A stretch of DNA of 64,000 nucleotides from Burkholderiales bacterium (GTDB lineage Bacteria > Pseudomonadota > Gammaproteobacteria > Burkholderiales > Burkholderiaceae_C): positions 1 to 64,000 of the forward strand of contig JAFKGE010000030.1 in the NCBI GenBank assembly GCA_017307865.1, read 5' to 3'. The translations under genes and the position numbers were made by a program. The notes below the pieces were generated by a model. The model was not told where the DNA came from. It made no database searches and saw nothing but the letters and a program-made list of their open reading frames with translations. Positions 35,836 through 44,894 of the stretch are shown one piece after another; the first letter of the stretch is position 1; each line of letters opens with the position of its first letter.

Positions 35836-37746
35836 ATGCCGGTGGCGCTGACGGCCGAGCAAGCCGCCCTGGCGCATGACCTCGCGCAGGCGATGGTCGA
35901 CGGCTTCAACCGCCACTACCGGCTGTTTCGGCAAGAGTCGGCGCGCGGCAAGCACCGCTTCGAGACCGGCGACTGGCACGGCCAGCAGCGCGCGCAGCGC
36001 GAGCGCATCGAGTTCTACGACCTGCGGGTGCGCGAATGCACGCGCCGGCTCGAGCGCGAGTTCGCCGCCGGCGCGCAGCCCATGGCCGTATGGCACCAGG
36101 CCAAGCTGCTGTTCATCGGCATGCTGGTGACGCACCCGCAGCCCGAGCTGGCCGAGACCTTCTTCAACTCGGTCACCACCAAGATCCTGCACCGCAGCTA
36201 TTTCCAGAACGACTTCATCTTCGTGCGCCCGGCCATCAGCACCGAGTACATGGAGACCGAGGGCCCGCGCGCGCGCCCCACCTTCCGCGCCTTCTACCCG
36301 GCGCTGGACGCGCTGGCGGGCACCGTGCGCGCGGTGATCGAGTCCTTCGAGCTGCGCTGCCGCTACGAGGACCTCGCGCGCGACGCCGGCTACGTGGCCG
36401 CCGCCATGCGCCGCGAGCTGGGCGCGGACAAGCCGCGCAGCAACTTCCAGATCCAGGTGCTGAGCAGCCTGTTCTATCGCAACAAGGGTGCCTACCTGGT
36501 CGGCAAGATCATCAATGGCTTTCGCGAAATCCCGTTCGCCCTGCCCATCCTGCACCGCGAGCCGGGCACGCTGTATGTGGATGCCGCGCTGTTCGGCGAG
36601 GAGGACCTGCTGATCCTGTTCAGCTTCTCGCGCGCCTACTTCATGGTCGACATGGAGATCCCCTCGGCCTATGTGCAGTTCTTGCGCAGCCTGATGCCGC
36701 GCAAGCCGCGCGCCGAGCTGTACAACGCGCTCGGCCTGGCCAAGCAGGGCAAGAACCTGTTCTACCGCGACCTGCTGTGGCACCTGCGCCACAGCACCGA
36801 CCGCTTCCGCATCGCCCCCGGCATCAAGGGCATGGTGATGCTGGTGTTCGATTTGCCCAGCTTTCCCTACGTGTTCAAGCTCATTCGCGACCGCATCGCG
36901 CCGCCCAAGGAAACCACGCGCGAGCAGGTGCGCGCCAAGTACCAGCTGGTCAAGCACCACGACCGCGTGGGCCGCATGGCCGACACCATGGAGTTCTCGC
37001 TGCTGGCCTTTCCGCGCCAGCGCTTCGACGATGACTTGATCGCCGAGCTGCAGCGGGCCGCGCCCAGCCAGCTGGAGATTTCCGACCGCGACGGCGACGG
37101 CCAGACCGAGGTCATCATCGCCCATGCCTACATCGAGCGGCGCATGATCCCGCTCAACCTGTACCTGCAGGAGGCCTTCGACGCCGGCGAGGCGGACGCC
37201 GCCGCGCAGGCGCAGCTGGAGCACGCCGTCATCGAGTACGGCAACGCCATCAAGGACCTGGTGGCCGCAAACATTTTTCCGGGCGACATGCTCTACAAGA
37301 ACTTCGGCGTCACGCGCCACGGCCGGGTGGTGTTCTACGACTATGACGAAATCGAGTACCTCACCGACTGCAACTTCCGCCGCGTGCCGCCGCCGCGCAC
37401 CGACGAGGACGAGCTGAGTGCCGAACCCTGGTACCACGTGGCCCGGGGCGACGTCTTCCCCGAGACCTTCGCCCCCTTCCTGCTGGGCAACCCCCGCGTG
37501 CGCGCCGCCTTCATGCGCCACCATGCCGACCTGCTGACGCCCGAGTTCTGGCAGCAGAACAAGGAACGCATCCAGAGCGGCGAGGTGATCGACTTCTTTC
37601 CCTACGGCGCGCACCGGCGCTTCGACCTCAACGGCGGCGCCTGGGGCGCGCCCGAGCTGCCCGACCCGCGCGCCGCCAGCGTGGAGACGCCGGCCGATCG
37701 CGTCGATGCGCTGGCGCCGGTGTCGTCGGGGGCGCCATCAGAATAA
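35836..37746 (+). CDS. aceK: isocitrate dehydrogenase kinase/phosphatase
   Basis: The 636-residue protein is of AceK length and has the ATP-binding motif [21 protein letters not shown] (in part), [19 protein letters not shown] and [15 protein letters not shown]. In E. coli AceK reversibly phosphorylates dimeric Icd, routing isocitrate to the glyoxylate shunt during growth on acetate or fatty acids. Its location in an acyl-CoA operon fits that. The only IDH in this window is monomeric, so its substrate must be a second, dimeric Icd elsewhere or an unconventional target. Confidence 0.93.
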   Translation: MPVALTAEQAALAHDLAQAMVDGFNRHYRLFRQESARGKHRFETGDWHGQQRAQRERIEFYDLRVRECTRRLEREFAAGAQPMAVWHQAKLLFIGMLVTHPQPELAETFFNSVTTKILHRSYFQNDFIFVRPAISTEYMETEGPRARPTFRAFYPALDALAGTVRAVIESFELRCRYEDLARDAGYVAAAMRRELGADKPRSNFQIQVLSSLFYRNKGAYLVGKIINGFREIPFALPILHREPGTLYVDAALFGEEDLLILFSFSRAYFMVDMEIPSAYVQFLRSLMPRKPRAELYNALGLAKQGKNLFYRDLLWHLRHSTDRFRIAPGIKGMVMLVFDLPSFPYVFKLIRDRIAPPKETTREQVRAKYQLVKHHDRVGRMADTMEFSLLAFPRQRFDDDLIAELQRAAPSQLEISDRDGDGQTEVIIAHAYIERRMIPLNLYLQEAFDAGEADAAAQAQLEHAVIEYGNAIKDLVAANIFPGDMLYKNFGVTRHGRVVFYDYDEIEYLTDCNFRRVPPPRTDEDELSAEPWYHVARGDVFPETFAPFLLGNPRVRAAFMRHHADLLTPEFWQQNKERIQSGEVIDFFPYGAHRRFDLNGGAWGAPELPDPRAASVETPADRVDALAPVSSGAPSE

Positions 37747-37765
37747 TTCATGAAGAGATAAATAA

Positions 37766-38368
37766 ATGAATCCCACAGATTGGCTAACACTGGCTCTTGT
37801 GATTATTACCGGTGGCTATGCTTGGATAACATGGCGAATTTCTAAAGCCAACCAAGCTACGGTAGATGAAATGCGCCTTCAATACGCAGCCGCCATGAGT
37901 CCACATATTCAAGTGACCCCCAACTTGGATGACAGCTCACGATGCATTATCATCCAAATCGAGAACTGTGGAAAAACCGCCGCCAATGATCTAGAATTGA
38001 TCATTAAGCCGGAAATCGGAGACGCTGATACGCCTGAACTGGCTGCCCTGAGAATTCTGCCCGCCTTTTCACGACCTATCCAGACTTTCGCTCCTTCTTC
38101 AAAACTTCGATTTATTGTTGACCGTCGTCCGTCTCTTCTCGATGGGGTTAATGGTGCCGCTGGCGCAAAATTCATAATCACCGCGAATTACTCCACCACG
38201 ACAGATCGTATTTCGAAGGATTTTCTTGTTGACACAGAGCCATTTCTCCATAGCGATCCGAATTTTAATCCAAATGCCCGGGCGCTGCAGGATTTAAAGT
38301 TCGAATTGAGAGATGGTTTGAGGGAAATAGCGAATCAGCTTTCAGTTTTCGAAAATAAGCGCCCGTAA
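37766..38368 (+). CDS. AT-rich hypothetical protein with one membrane segment
   Basis: The 200-residue protein of unknown family has an N-terminal hydrophobic segment (WLTLALVIITGGYAWITW). It is followed by a short helical stretch and a mostly beta soluble region (SPHIQVTPNLDDSSR, IIQIENCGKTAANDLEL). The base composition and codon use are plainly more AT-rich than every neighbour, with Asn, Ile and Lys codons ending in A/T, a sign of recent acquisition. It is inserted between aceK and the thiolase gene with tight spacing (19 and 25 bp). An Ig-like or stress-sensor domain is possible, but I cannot assign a function. Confidence 0.7.
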   Translation: MNPTDWLTLALVIITGGYAWITWRISKANQATVDEMRLQYAAAMSPHIQVTPNLDDSSRCIIIQIENCGKTAANDLELIIKPEIGDADTPELAALRILPAFSRPIQTFAPSSKLRFIVDRRPSLLDGVNGAAGAKFIITANYSTTTDRISKDFLVDTEPFLHSDPNFNPNARALQDLKFELRDGLREIANQLSVFENKRP

Positions 38369-38393
38369 TTTATTAACTGTAATAGGAGTTAAC

Positions 38394-39575
38394 ATGTCCG
38401 ACCCCATCGTCATCGTTTCCGCCGCCCGCACGCCCATGGGCAGCTTTCAGGGCGACTTTGCCAACCTGGCCGCGCACGACCTGGGCGGCGTGGCCATCAA
38501 GGCCGCCATCGAGCGCGCCGGGATCCAGCCCGAGCTGGTCACCGAGGTACTGTTCGGCAACTGCCTGATGGCCGGTCAGGGCCAGGCGCCGGCGCGCCAA
38601 GCCGCGTTCAAGGGCGGGCTGCCCAAGAGCGCGGGCGCGGTCACGCTGAGCAAGATGTGCGGCTCAGGCATGCGCGCGGCGATGTTCGCGCACGACATGC
38701 TGGTGGCCGGCTCGCACGATGTCCTGGTGGCCGGCGGCATGGAGAGCATGACCGGCGCGCCCTACCTGCTGCAAAAGGGCCGCGGCGGCTACCGCATGGG
38801 GCACGACCGCATCTTCGACCACATGATGCTCGACGGCCTGGAAGACGCCTACGAGCCGGGCCGCAGCATGGGCACCTTCGGCGAGGACTGCGCGGCCAAG
38901 TACCACTTCACGCGCGAGCAGCAGGACCATTTCGCCATCGCCAGCGTGCAGCGGGCGCAGGCAGCTATCAAAACAGGTGCATTCAAGGCCGAGATCGCTC
39001 CGGTGACGGTAAAGGACCGCAAGGGCGAGCGGGTGGTCGACACCGACGAGGGCCCGGGCAAGGTCAAGCTCGACAAGATCGCCACGCTGAAACCCGCGTT
39101 CAAGAAAGACGGCACGGTGACGGCGGCCAGCAGCTCCAGCATCAACGACGGCGCCGCCGCCATGGTGCTGATGCGCGAATCGACGGCCAAAAAGCTCGGC
39201 TGCAAGCCGCTGGCGCGCATCGTCTGCCACGCCACGCACGCGCAGGAGCCCGAGTGGTTCAGCACCGCGCCCATCGGCGCCACCGAGAAGGCGCTGGCCA
39301 AGGCCGGCTGGCAGGTGGGCGAGGTCGACCTGTGGGAAATCAACGAAGCCTTTGCCGTGGTGCCGATGGCGCTGATGCACGACTTGAAAGTGCCGCACGA
39401 CAAGGTCAACGTCAACGGCGGCGCCTGCGCCCTGGGCCACCCCATCGGCTGCAGCGGCGCGCGCATCATGGTGACGCTGATTTACGCACTGCAGGCGCGC
39501 GGCCTGAAGAAGGGCCTGGCCACGCTGTGCATCGGCGGCGGCGAGGCGACGGCGGTGGCGCTGGAGTTGGTGTAA
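38394..39575 (+). CDS. acetyl-CoA acetyltransferase (thiolase)
   Basis: The 393-residue thiolase has the acyl-accepting Cys89 in TLSKMCGSGMRA, His in NGGACALGHPIGCSGAR and the C-terminal CIGGGEATA with the second catalytic Cys. It catalyses acetoacetyl-CoA synthesis or cleavage. A good ribosome binding site (AGGAG) precedes the ATG. Together with the LiuR-linked genes upstream it fits acetoacetate/leucine or beta-oxidation endpoints. A partial family B-like sequence (AGCTATCAAAACAGG, 38960-38988) encodes residues around 190 (QAAIKTGAFK); it may be chance similarity. Confidence 0.92.
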   Translation: MSDPIVIVSAARTPMGSFQGDFANLAAHDLGGVAIKAAIERAGIQPELVTEVLFGNCLMAGQGQAPARQAAFKGGLPKSAGAVTLSKMCGSGMRAAMFAHDMLVAGSHDVLVAGGMESMTGAPYLLQKGRGGYRMGHDRIFDHMMLDGLEDAYEPGRSMGTFGEDCAAKYHFTREQQDHFAIASVQRAQAAIKTGAFKAEIAPVTVKDRKGERVVDTDEGPGKVKLDKIATLKPAFKKDGTVTAASSSSINDGAAAMVLMRESTAKKLGCKPLARIVCHATHAQEPEWFSTAPIGATEKALAKAGWQVGEVDLWEINEAFAVVPMALMHDLKVPHDKVNVNGGACALGHPIGCSGARIMVTLIYALQARGLKKGLATLCIGGGEATAVALELV

Positions 39576-39586
39576 GCCGCCATACC

Positions 39587-39695
39587 AACAGCCGAACGCA
39601 GAGGACGCAAAAGATGCGCAAAGGACGCAGAAGAATAGCCATGGATTTTTTTCGCGTTCGCTGCGAATCCTTTATGTTTCGGCGTTTGGCTTGTT
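39587..39695. repeat. Family A palindromic repeat (copy 3)
   Basis: CAACAGCCGAACGCAGAGGA opens the left arm; the right arm (GCTGCGAATCC...GGCGTTTGGCTTGTT) is more diverged than in copies 1 and 2. It lies directly after the thiolase gene and abuts a family B repeat. Confidence 0.75.
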
Positions 39696-39697
39696 AT

Positions 39698-39746
39698 TGA
39701 TTCGATAGCTGTTGGCGCTTGCTCAACAAGCGCTGGAGCCATTTTT
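39698..39746 (+). repeat. Family B repeat abutting family A copy 3
   Basis: TTCGATAGCTGTT, GGCGCTTG, loop CTCAA, CAAGCGCTGGAGCC and a T-rich end form a well-preserved copy. The arms GCGCTTG/CAAGCGC form a perfect 7-bp hairpin. Confidence 0.8.
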
Positions 39747-39761
39747 CGTTCATAAACTCTC

Positions 39762-40433
<672 letters not shown>

Positions 40434-40504
40434 AACGTGCGTCGGTTTGACGTTGGCTCGCACGCCTGCTAGGCTTTCATGTCTTACCGCTCTTACTTCA
40501 TGCC

Positions 40505-40768
40505 ATGAACGCCACCCTGCTTTCGACCAAGGGCCAGATCGTCATCCCCAAGGCGCTGCGCGAGTCGCGCGGCTGGCACGCCGGCATGAGCCTGACGGTG
40601 GAGGAAGTGCCCGAGGGCCTGCTGCTGCGCCCGGTCGCCCAGGAAACGCTGTTTCCGCCCACCACCATCGACGGCGTGCTGGGCAGCGCGCGCTACAAGG
40701 GCCCACCCCTGTCCGACGCCGACATCGCCCGCGCGCTGGACGCCGAAGGCCACCAATGGCGGGGCTGA
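40505..40768 (+). CDS. AbrB/MazE-type antitoxin
   Basis: The 87-residue protein has the swapped-hairpin AbrB fold in its first ~45 residues (LLSTKGQIVIPKALRESRGW, GMSLTVEEVPEGLLLRP). A C-terminal tail likely binds the toxin. It overlaps the PIN-domain gene by 13 bases, the usual vapBC organisation. It should bind its own promoter and neutralise the downstream ribonuclease. Confidence 0.85.
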   Translation: MNATLLSTKGQIVIPKALRESRGWHAGMSLTVEEVPEGLLLRPVAQETLFPPTTIDGVLGSARYKGPPLSDADIARALDAEGHQWRG

Positions 40769-41184
40769 GCAGCGGCCCCGTCGCACTGGACACCAACGTG
40801 CTGGTGCGCTGCATCGTGGCCGACGACCCTCGGCAAACACCGCTGGCCGCCCACCTGCTGGATCATCCGAGCGGCGCCTTCATCGCGCGCAGCGTGCTGC
40901 TGGAAACCGAATGGGTGCTGCGCGCCGCCTATCGGCTGTCGCGCGCCGCCATACACCGCAGCCTGATGGCCGTGTGTGGCCTGCCGCAGGTGCGCCTGGA
41001 GCAGCCCGAGCAGTTGGCCCAGGCGCTGGGCGACTTTGCCGCCGGCATGGACTTTGCCGACGCCCTGCACCTGGCGACCGCCGAAGCAGCGAGCGCCGAA
41101 TTCCATACTTTCGACCCGCGCTGCGCTCGGGCCGCCGCCAAGCGGGGCCGGCGCGCGCGGCTGATCAAGGCCCCAACACGATAG
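40756..41184 (+). CDS. PIN-domain toxin (VapC family)
   Basis: The 142-residue protein has the PIN acidic residues Asp12 (VALDTNVLVRC), Glu50 (LLETEWVLRAAY), Asp99/Asp102 (GMDFADALHLA) and Asp120 (FHTFDPRC), so the active site looks complete. VapC toxins cleave tRNA or rRNA. The start at 40756 lies inside the antitoxin gene, making a coupled pair. It is placed 9 bp upstream of an acyl-CoA dehydrogenase gene. Confidence 0.85.
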   Translation: MAGLSSGPVALDTNVLVRCIVADDPRQTPLAAHLLDHPSGAFIARSVLLETEWVLRAAYRLSRAAIHRSLMAVCGLPQVRLEQPEQLAQALGDFAAGMDFADALHLATAEAASAEFHTFDPRCARAAAKRGRRARLIKAPTR

Positions 41185-41192
41185 AGGCTCCC

Positions 41193-42329
41193 ATGCTGCT
41201 GACCCAAGACCAGGAAATGATCCGCGACGCCGTGCGCGCCTTTGCCCGACAAGAGCTGTGGCCGCACGCCGCCGAATGGGACAAGGCGCACACCTTTCCC
41301 CAGGCCGCGCACCAGGGCCTGGCGCAGCTGGGCGCCTACGGCATCTGCGTGCCCGAGGCCTATGGCGGCGCGGGGCTGGACTACCTCACGCTGGCGCTGG
41401 TGCTGGAAGAAATCGCCGCCGGCGACGGCGGCACCAGCACGCCCATCAGCGTCACCAACTGCCCCTACAACGCCATCCTGATGAAGTACGGCACCGACGC
41501 GCAAAAGCAGCAGTGGCTGGCGCCGGCCGCGCGCGGCGAGATGCTGGGCGCCTTTGCGCTGACCGAGCCGCACGTGGGCAGCGATGCCTCGGCGCTGCGC
41601 ACCAGCGCCGTGCGGCAGGGCGACGAGTACGTGATCAACGGCGTCAAGCAGTTCATCACCAGCGGGCAGAACGGCCACGTCGCCATCGTCATCGCCGTGA
41701 CCGACAAGGGCGCCGGCAAGCGCGGCATGAGCGCCTTCATCGTGCCCACGCACCAGCTGGGCAATGCGGGCTGGCAGGTGGCGCGGCTGGAGGACAAGCT
41801 GGGCCAGCACAGCAGCGACACGGCGCAAATCAACCTGGTCGACTGCCGCGTGCCGGCGGCCAACCTCATCGGCGACGAAGGCGAGGGCTACAAGATCGCC
41901 CTGTCGGCGCTGGAGGGCGGGCGCATCGGCATCGGCGCGCAAAGCGTGGGCATGGCGCGCAGCGCGCTGGAGGTGGCCATCGCCTACGCCAAGGAGCGCG
42001 AGAGCTTCGGCACCACCCTCATCAACCATCAGGCGGTGGCCTTCCGGCTGGCCGACTGCGCCACGCGGCTGGAGGCGGCGCGGCAGCTGATCTGGCATGC
42101 CGCCGCCCTGCGCGACGCCGGCCGCCCCTGCCTGAAGGAAGCGGCCATGGCCAAGCTGTTCGCCACGGAAACCGCCGAGGCCGTGTGCAGCGCCGCCATC
42201 CAGACCCTGGGCGGCTACGGCTACGTGAGCGACTTTCCGCTGGAGCGCATCTACCGCGACGTGCGCGTGTGCCAGATCTACGAGGGCACCAGCGACGTGC
42301 AGAAGATCATCATCACGCGGGCGCTGTGA
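41193..42329 (+). CDS. acyl-CoA dehydrogenase
   Basis: The 378-residue flavoprotein has LLTQDQEMIRDAVRAFARQE, FALTEPHVGSDASALRT, QFITSGQNG and the catalytic Glu in RVCQIYEGTSDVQKIIITRAL near the C-terminus, the short/medium-chain ACAD position. It differs from ivd (33950) in this catalytic placement. The chain-length specificity cannot be read. ATG 41193 follows a GAGG site. Confidence 0.9.
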   Translation: MLLTQDQEMIRDAVRAFARQELWPHAAEWDKAHTFPQAAHQGLAQLGAYGICVPEAYGGAGLDYLTLALVLEEIAAGDGGTSTPISVTNCPYNAILMKYGTDAQKQQWLAPAARGEMLGAFALTEPHVGSDASALRTSAVRQGDEYVINGVKQFITSGQNGHVAIVIAVTDKGAGKRGMSAFIVPTHQLGNAGWQVARLEDKLGQHSSDTAQINLVDCRVPAANLIGDEGEGYKIALSALEGGRIGIGAQSVGMARSALEVAIAYAKERESFGTTLINHQAVAFRLADCATRLEAARQLIWHAAALRDAGRPCLKEAAMAKLFATETAEAVCSAAIQTLGGYGYVSDFPLERIYRDVRVCQIYEGTSDVQKIIITRAL

Positions 42330-42341
42330 CATAGCGACACG

Positions 42342-42839
42342 ATGACTCCATATCCCAGCTTTAGGCACAGCGCCGGCTTCGGCAAGCGCATCGAATACTG
42401 GATCATCGGCTTGATGCTCAAGGAAGGGATGGACGTCTACGTCCCGTTGGTGGACGACCATGCCGTCGACGCCATCGTCAAGCGCAAGGACGGATCAATT
42501 GCGCAGGTGCAGATCAAGGCCCGTTCGCGCACCGTGAAGGCTGGCGCTGCGGCACGGTTTTCAGCCATCCCACACTCCGAAGTCCTCAAGGACTACTGGT
42601 TCGTTTTTTATTCCGAAGGTTTGAACCAAATTTGGATCATGAGCTCCGAGGAGTTCGACCGCGAGGCCGTGCGCAACAAGAGCGGCAAGAACGCTGGTCT
42701 ACGCTCGATCTGGTTCAACGGCCGCCGCAAGAACAAGATCACCAGCGTGGCCGAAGACTACTGCAAGCCTCAGTGGACGAAGTATCTCGCCACCAGCTTC
42801 GAACGCATCGCAAGCGATGACACGCGCGCCGAACCCTGA
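42342..42839 (+). CDS. PD-(D/E)XK-like protein of unknown role
   Basis: The 165-residue protein has an N-terminal pattern of the PD-(D/E)XK nuclease superfamily: Glu18 in [15 protein letters not shown], Asp43 in [11 protein letters not shown] and Gln57-x-Lys59 in [10 protein letters not shown], with hydrophobic strands between. This resembles small Holliday-junction-resolvase-like and DUF4365-type proteins that occur alone or with phage/defence genes. The composition is less GC-rich than its neighbours, suggesting transfer. It is inserted between an acyl-CoA dehydrogenase and the YchJ gene and overlaps the latter by 23 bases. Catalytic activity is inferred only from the motif. Confidence 0.65.
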   Translation: MTPYPSFRHSAGFGKRIEYWIIGLMLKEGMDVYVPLVDDHAVDAIVKRKDGSIAQVQIKARSRTVKAGAAARFSAIPHSEVLKDYWFVFYSEGLNQIWIMSSEEFDREAVRNKSGKNAGLRSIWFNGRRKNKITSVAEDYCKPQWTKYLATSFERIASDDTRAEP

Positions 42840-43236
42840 CGCCTGCCCCTGCGGCGGCTGCCCTGCCGGCGCCGGCTACGACGCCTGCTGCGGCCGCTAC
42901 ATCGACCACTGGGCCGACACCCCCGCGCCCGACGCCGAGGCGCTGATGCGCTCGCGCTACTCGGCCTTCGTGCGCGGTGATGCCGCCTATCTGCAGGCCA
43001 GCTGGCACGCCAGCACGCGCCCGGCCACGCTGACGCTGGAGGCCGGCGTGCACTGGCTGGGGCTGCAGGTACGCGCGCACCACCGGCTGGACGACACGCA
43101 CGCCGAGGTCGAGTTCGTGGCCCGCTCGCGCGTGGGTGGCGGACCGGCGCAGCGTCTGCACGAGCGCAGCCGCTTCGTGCGCGAGCGTGCGGACGGCGCG
43201 TGGCGCTGGTTTTATGTCGATGGCGTCTTGCTTTAG
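42817..43236 (+). CDS. YchJ-family (UPF0225) SEC-C-like protein
   Basis: The 139-residue protein begins with a Cys-rich zinc motif ([21 protein letters not shown]), followed by [22 protein letters not shown] and a C-terminal NTF2-like half ([24 protein letters not shown], in part). This is the YchJ/UPF0225 pattern; function unknown. Its ATG lies within the 3' end of the PD-(D/E)XK-like gene. Confidence 0.85.
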   Translation: MTRAPNPDACPCGGCPAGAGYDACCGRYIDHWADTPAPDAEALMRSRYSAFVRGDAAYLQASWHASTRPATLTLEAGVHWLGLQVRAHHRLDDTHAEVEFVARSRVGGGPAQRLHERSRFVRERADGAWRWFYVDGVLL

Positions 43237-43261
43237 AATGATTTCGCCTTGCAGCCCACGT

Positions 43262-43300
43262 GCATCAAGCGCCAACAGCTATAATAATGATAGTTAATTC
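43262..43300 (-). repeat. Family B repeat upstream of trkA (partial)
   Basis: CATCAAGCGCCAACAGCTAT followed by AATAATGATAG is the reverse complement of the GATAGCTGTTGGCGCTTG start of family B; the second hairpin arm and tail are missing. It ends about 20 bp before the trkA ATG, so it may overlap its leader. Confidence 0.6.
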
Positions 43301-43318
43301 TGACCCGGGGCAGCCGCC

Positions 43319-44704
43319 ATGCGCATCCTGATTCTCGGCGCCGGCCGCGTGGGCGAGAGCGTGGCCGAGACCCTGGTGTCGGAGGCCAACGACATCACCC
43401 TGATCAACGACGAACCGCAGCGCCTGCGCGAGCTGGAAGAGCGCCTGGAGCTGCGCGGCGTGACCGGCAACGGCACCCTGCCCTCGGTGCTGCGCGGCGC
43501 TGGCGCCGACGACTGCGACCTGTTCATCGCCGCCACCGGGCACGACCCGACCAACCTGGTGGCCTGCAAGGTGGCGCACGACGTGTTCGGCATCCCGACC
43601 ACCATCGCGCGCCTGCGCTCGATGGAGTTCGGCGAGGGCGAGCTGCTGGGCAAGGAAGGCTTCGCGGTGGACCGCGTGATCTGCCCCGAGGAGTCGGTCA
43701 CGCAGTATCTGCAGCTGCTGGTGGACTACCCCGAGGCGCTGCAGGTGGTGCGCTTTTCGCAGGGCCAGGCGCACATGGCGGTGGTGCGCGTGGCGGCGGG
43801 CAGCGCGCTGGCCGGCCGCAGCATCGCCGAGTTTCGCGCCCGCCAGCCCGAGCTGCCGATGCGCATCGTCGCCGTCTACCGCGACGACACCGAGCAGCCG
43901 CTGGGCCCCGACACGCGCGTGCTGGTGGGCGACGAGATCTTCGTGCTGGCCGGGCGCGAGCACCTGCGCGGCGCGCTGCACGTCATCGGCAACCCGGATC
44001 GCCAGGTGCGCCGCGTGATGCTGGCCGGCGGCGGCCGCGTGGGCCTGCGGCTGGCGCGCCAGCTGGCGGGCCGCTGCGTGGTCAAGATCATCGAGGCCGA
44101 CCGCAAGCGCTGCGACTACCTGGCCGGCGAGCTGCCGGCCGACACCCTGGTGCTGCACGGCGACGGCTCGGACGAAGACCTGCTGCAGGACGAGGACGTG
44201 GGCGGCATGGACCTGTTCATCGCCCTGACCAGCGACGACGAGGACAACATCCTGTCGTCGATGCTGGCCAAGCGCCTGGGCGCGCGGCGCGTGATCAGCC
44301 TGGTCAACCGCCGCGTGTACGCCGAGCTGCTGGCGGGCAGCACCATCGACATCGCCATTTCGCCCTCGCAGGTGGTGATCGGTGAGCTGCTGTTGCACGT
44401 GCGCCGCGGCGCGGTGGCGGCGGTGCACAGCCTGCGCCGCGGCATGGCCGAGGCGCTGGAGGGCATCGCGCGCGGCGACGCCAAGACCTCGCACCTGGTG
44501 GGCCGGCGCGTGGAGCAAATCAAGCTGCCCGCCGGCGCGCGCGTGGGCGCCATCGTGCGCGGCGAGGACGATGCCGCGCGCACCCTGGTGCCGCGCCACG
44601 ACACCGTGATCGAGGAGAACGACCACGTGATCATCTTCGTGCCCAGCAAGCGCATGGTGCGCGAGGTGGAAAAGCTGTTTCAGGTGCGGGCGACATTCCT
44701 ATGA
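43319..44704 (+). CDS. trkA: Trk potassium uptake protein TrkA
   Basis: The 461-residue cytoplasmic protein has two NAD-binding RCK domains (MRILILGAGRVGESVAETL at the start, MLAGGGRVGLRLARQLAG near 235), each followed by a TrkA_C domain. This is the full TrkA architecture. It gates the TrkH potassium channel in response to NAD(H)/ATP. trkH follows after a family C repeat that starts at the trkA stop. Confidence 0.94.
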   Translation: MRILILGAGRVGESVAETLVSEANDITLINDEPQRLRELEERLELRGVTGNGTLPSVLRGAGADDCDLFIAATGHDPTNLVACKVAHDVFGIPTTIARLRSMEFGEGELLGKEGFAVDRVICPEESVTQYLQLLVDYPEALQVVRFSQGQAHMAVVRVAAGSALAGRSIAEFRARQPELPMRIVAVYRDDTEQPLGPDTRVLVGDEIFVLAGREHLRGALHVIGNPDRQVRRVMLAGGGRVGLRLARQLAGRCVVKIIEADRKRCDYLAGELPADTLVLHGDGSDEDLLQDEDVGGMDLFIALTSDDEDNILSSMLAKRLGARRVISLVNRRVYAELLAGSTIDIAISPSQVVIGELLLHVRRGAVAAVHSLRRGMAEALEGIARGDAKTSHLVGRRVEQIKLPAGARVGAIVRGEDDAARTLVPRHDTVIEENDHVIIFVPSKRMVREVEKLFQVRATFL

Positions 44705-44890
44705 CCACCCCCAAGCTGCGCGGACTGCGTTCCGCTCCGCTTCCCCCCTGCAAGGGGGCGCACCCACTGACCGGGGAGACCCCGGCCAGGGGTGCCCTGG
44801 CATGGCCTGCTCCGCGGCCATTTGGCTCTTTGTTTTTCATGCGCAGCGGGCCATGCCAGTTCACCCTGCATCGGGAACTTGGCGGCTCCA
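44705..44890 (+). repeat. Family C repeat (copy 2)
   Basis: It starts at the trkA TGA with a CCACCCCCAAGCTGCGCGGAC block, then CGCTTCCCCCCTGCAAGGGGG, a GGGGAGACCCCGGCC hairpin and GGCCTGCTCCGCGGCC, continuing to near the trkH start. Two stem-loops (C5/G5 and GGGG/CCCC) are predicted. It separates two genes of one operon. Confidence 0.75.
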
Positions 44891-44894
44891 GGCC

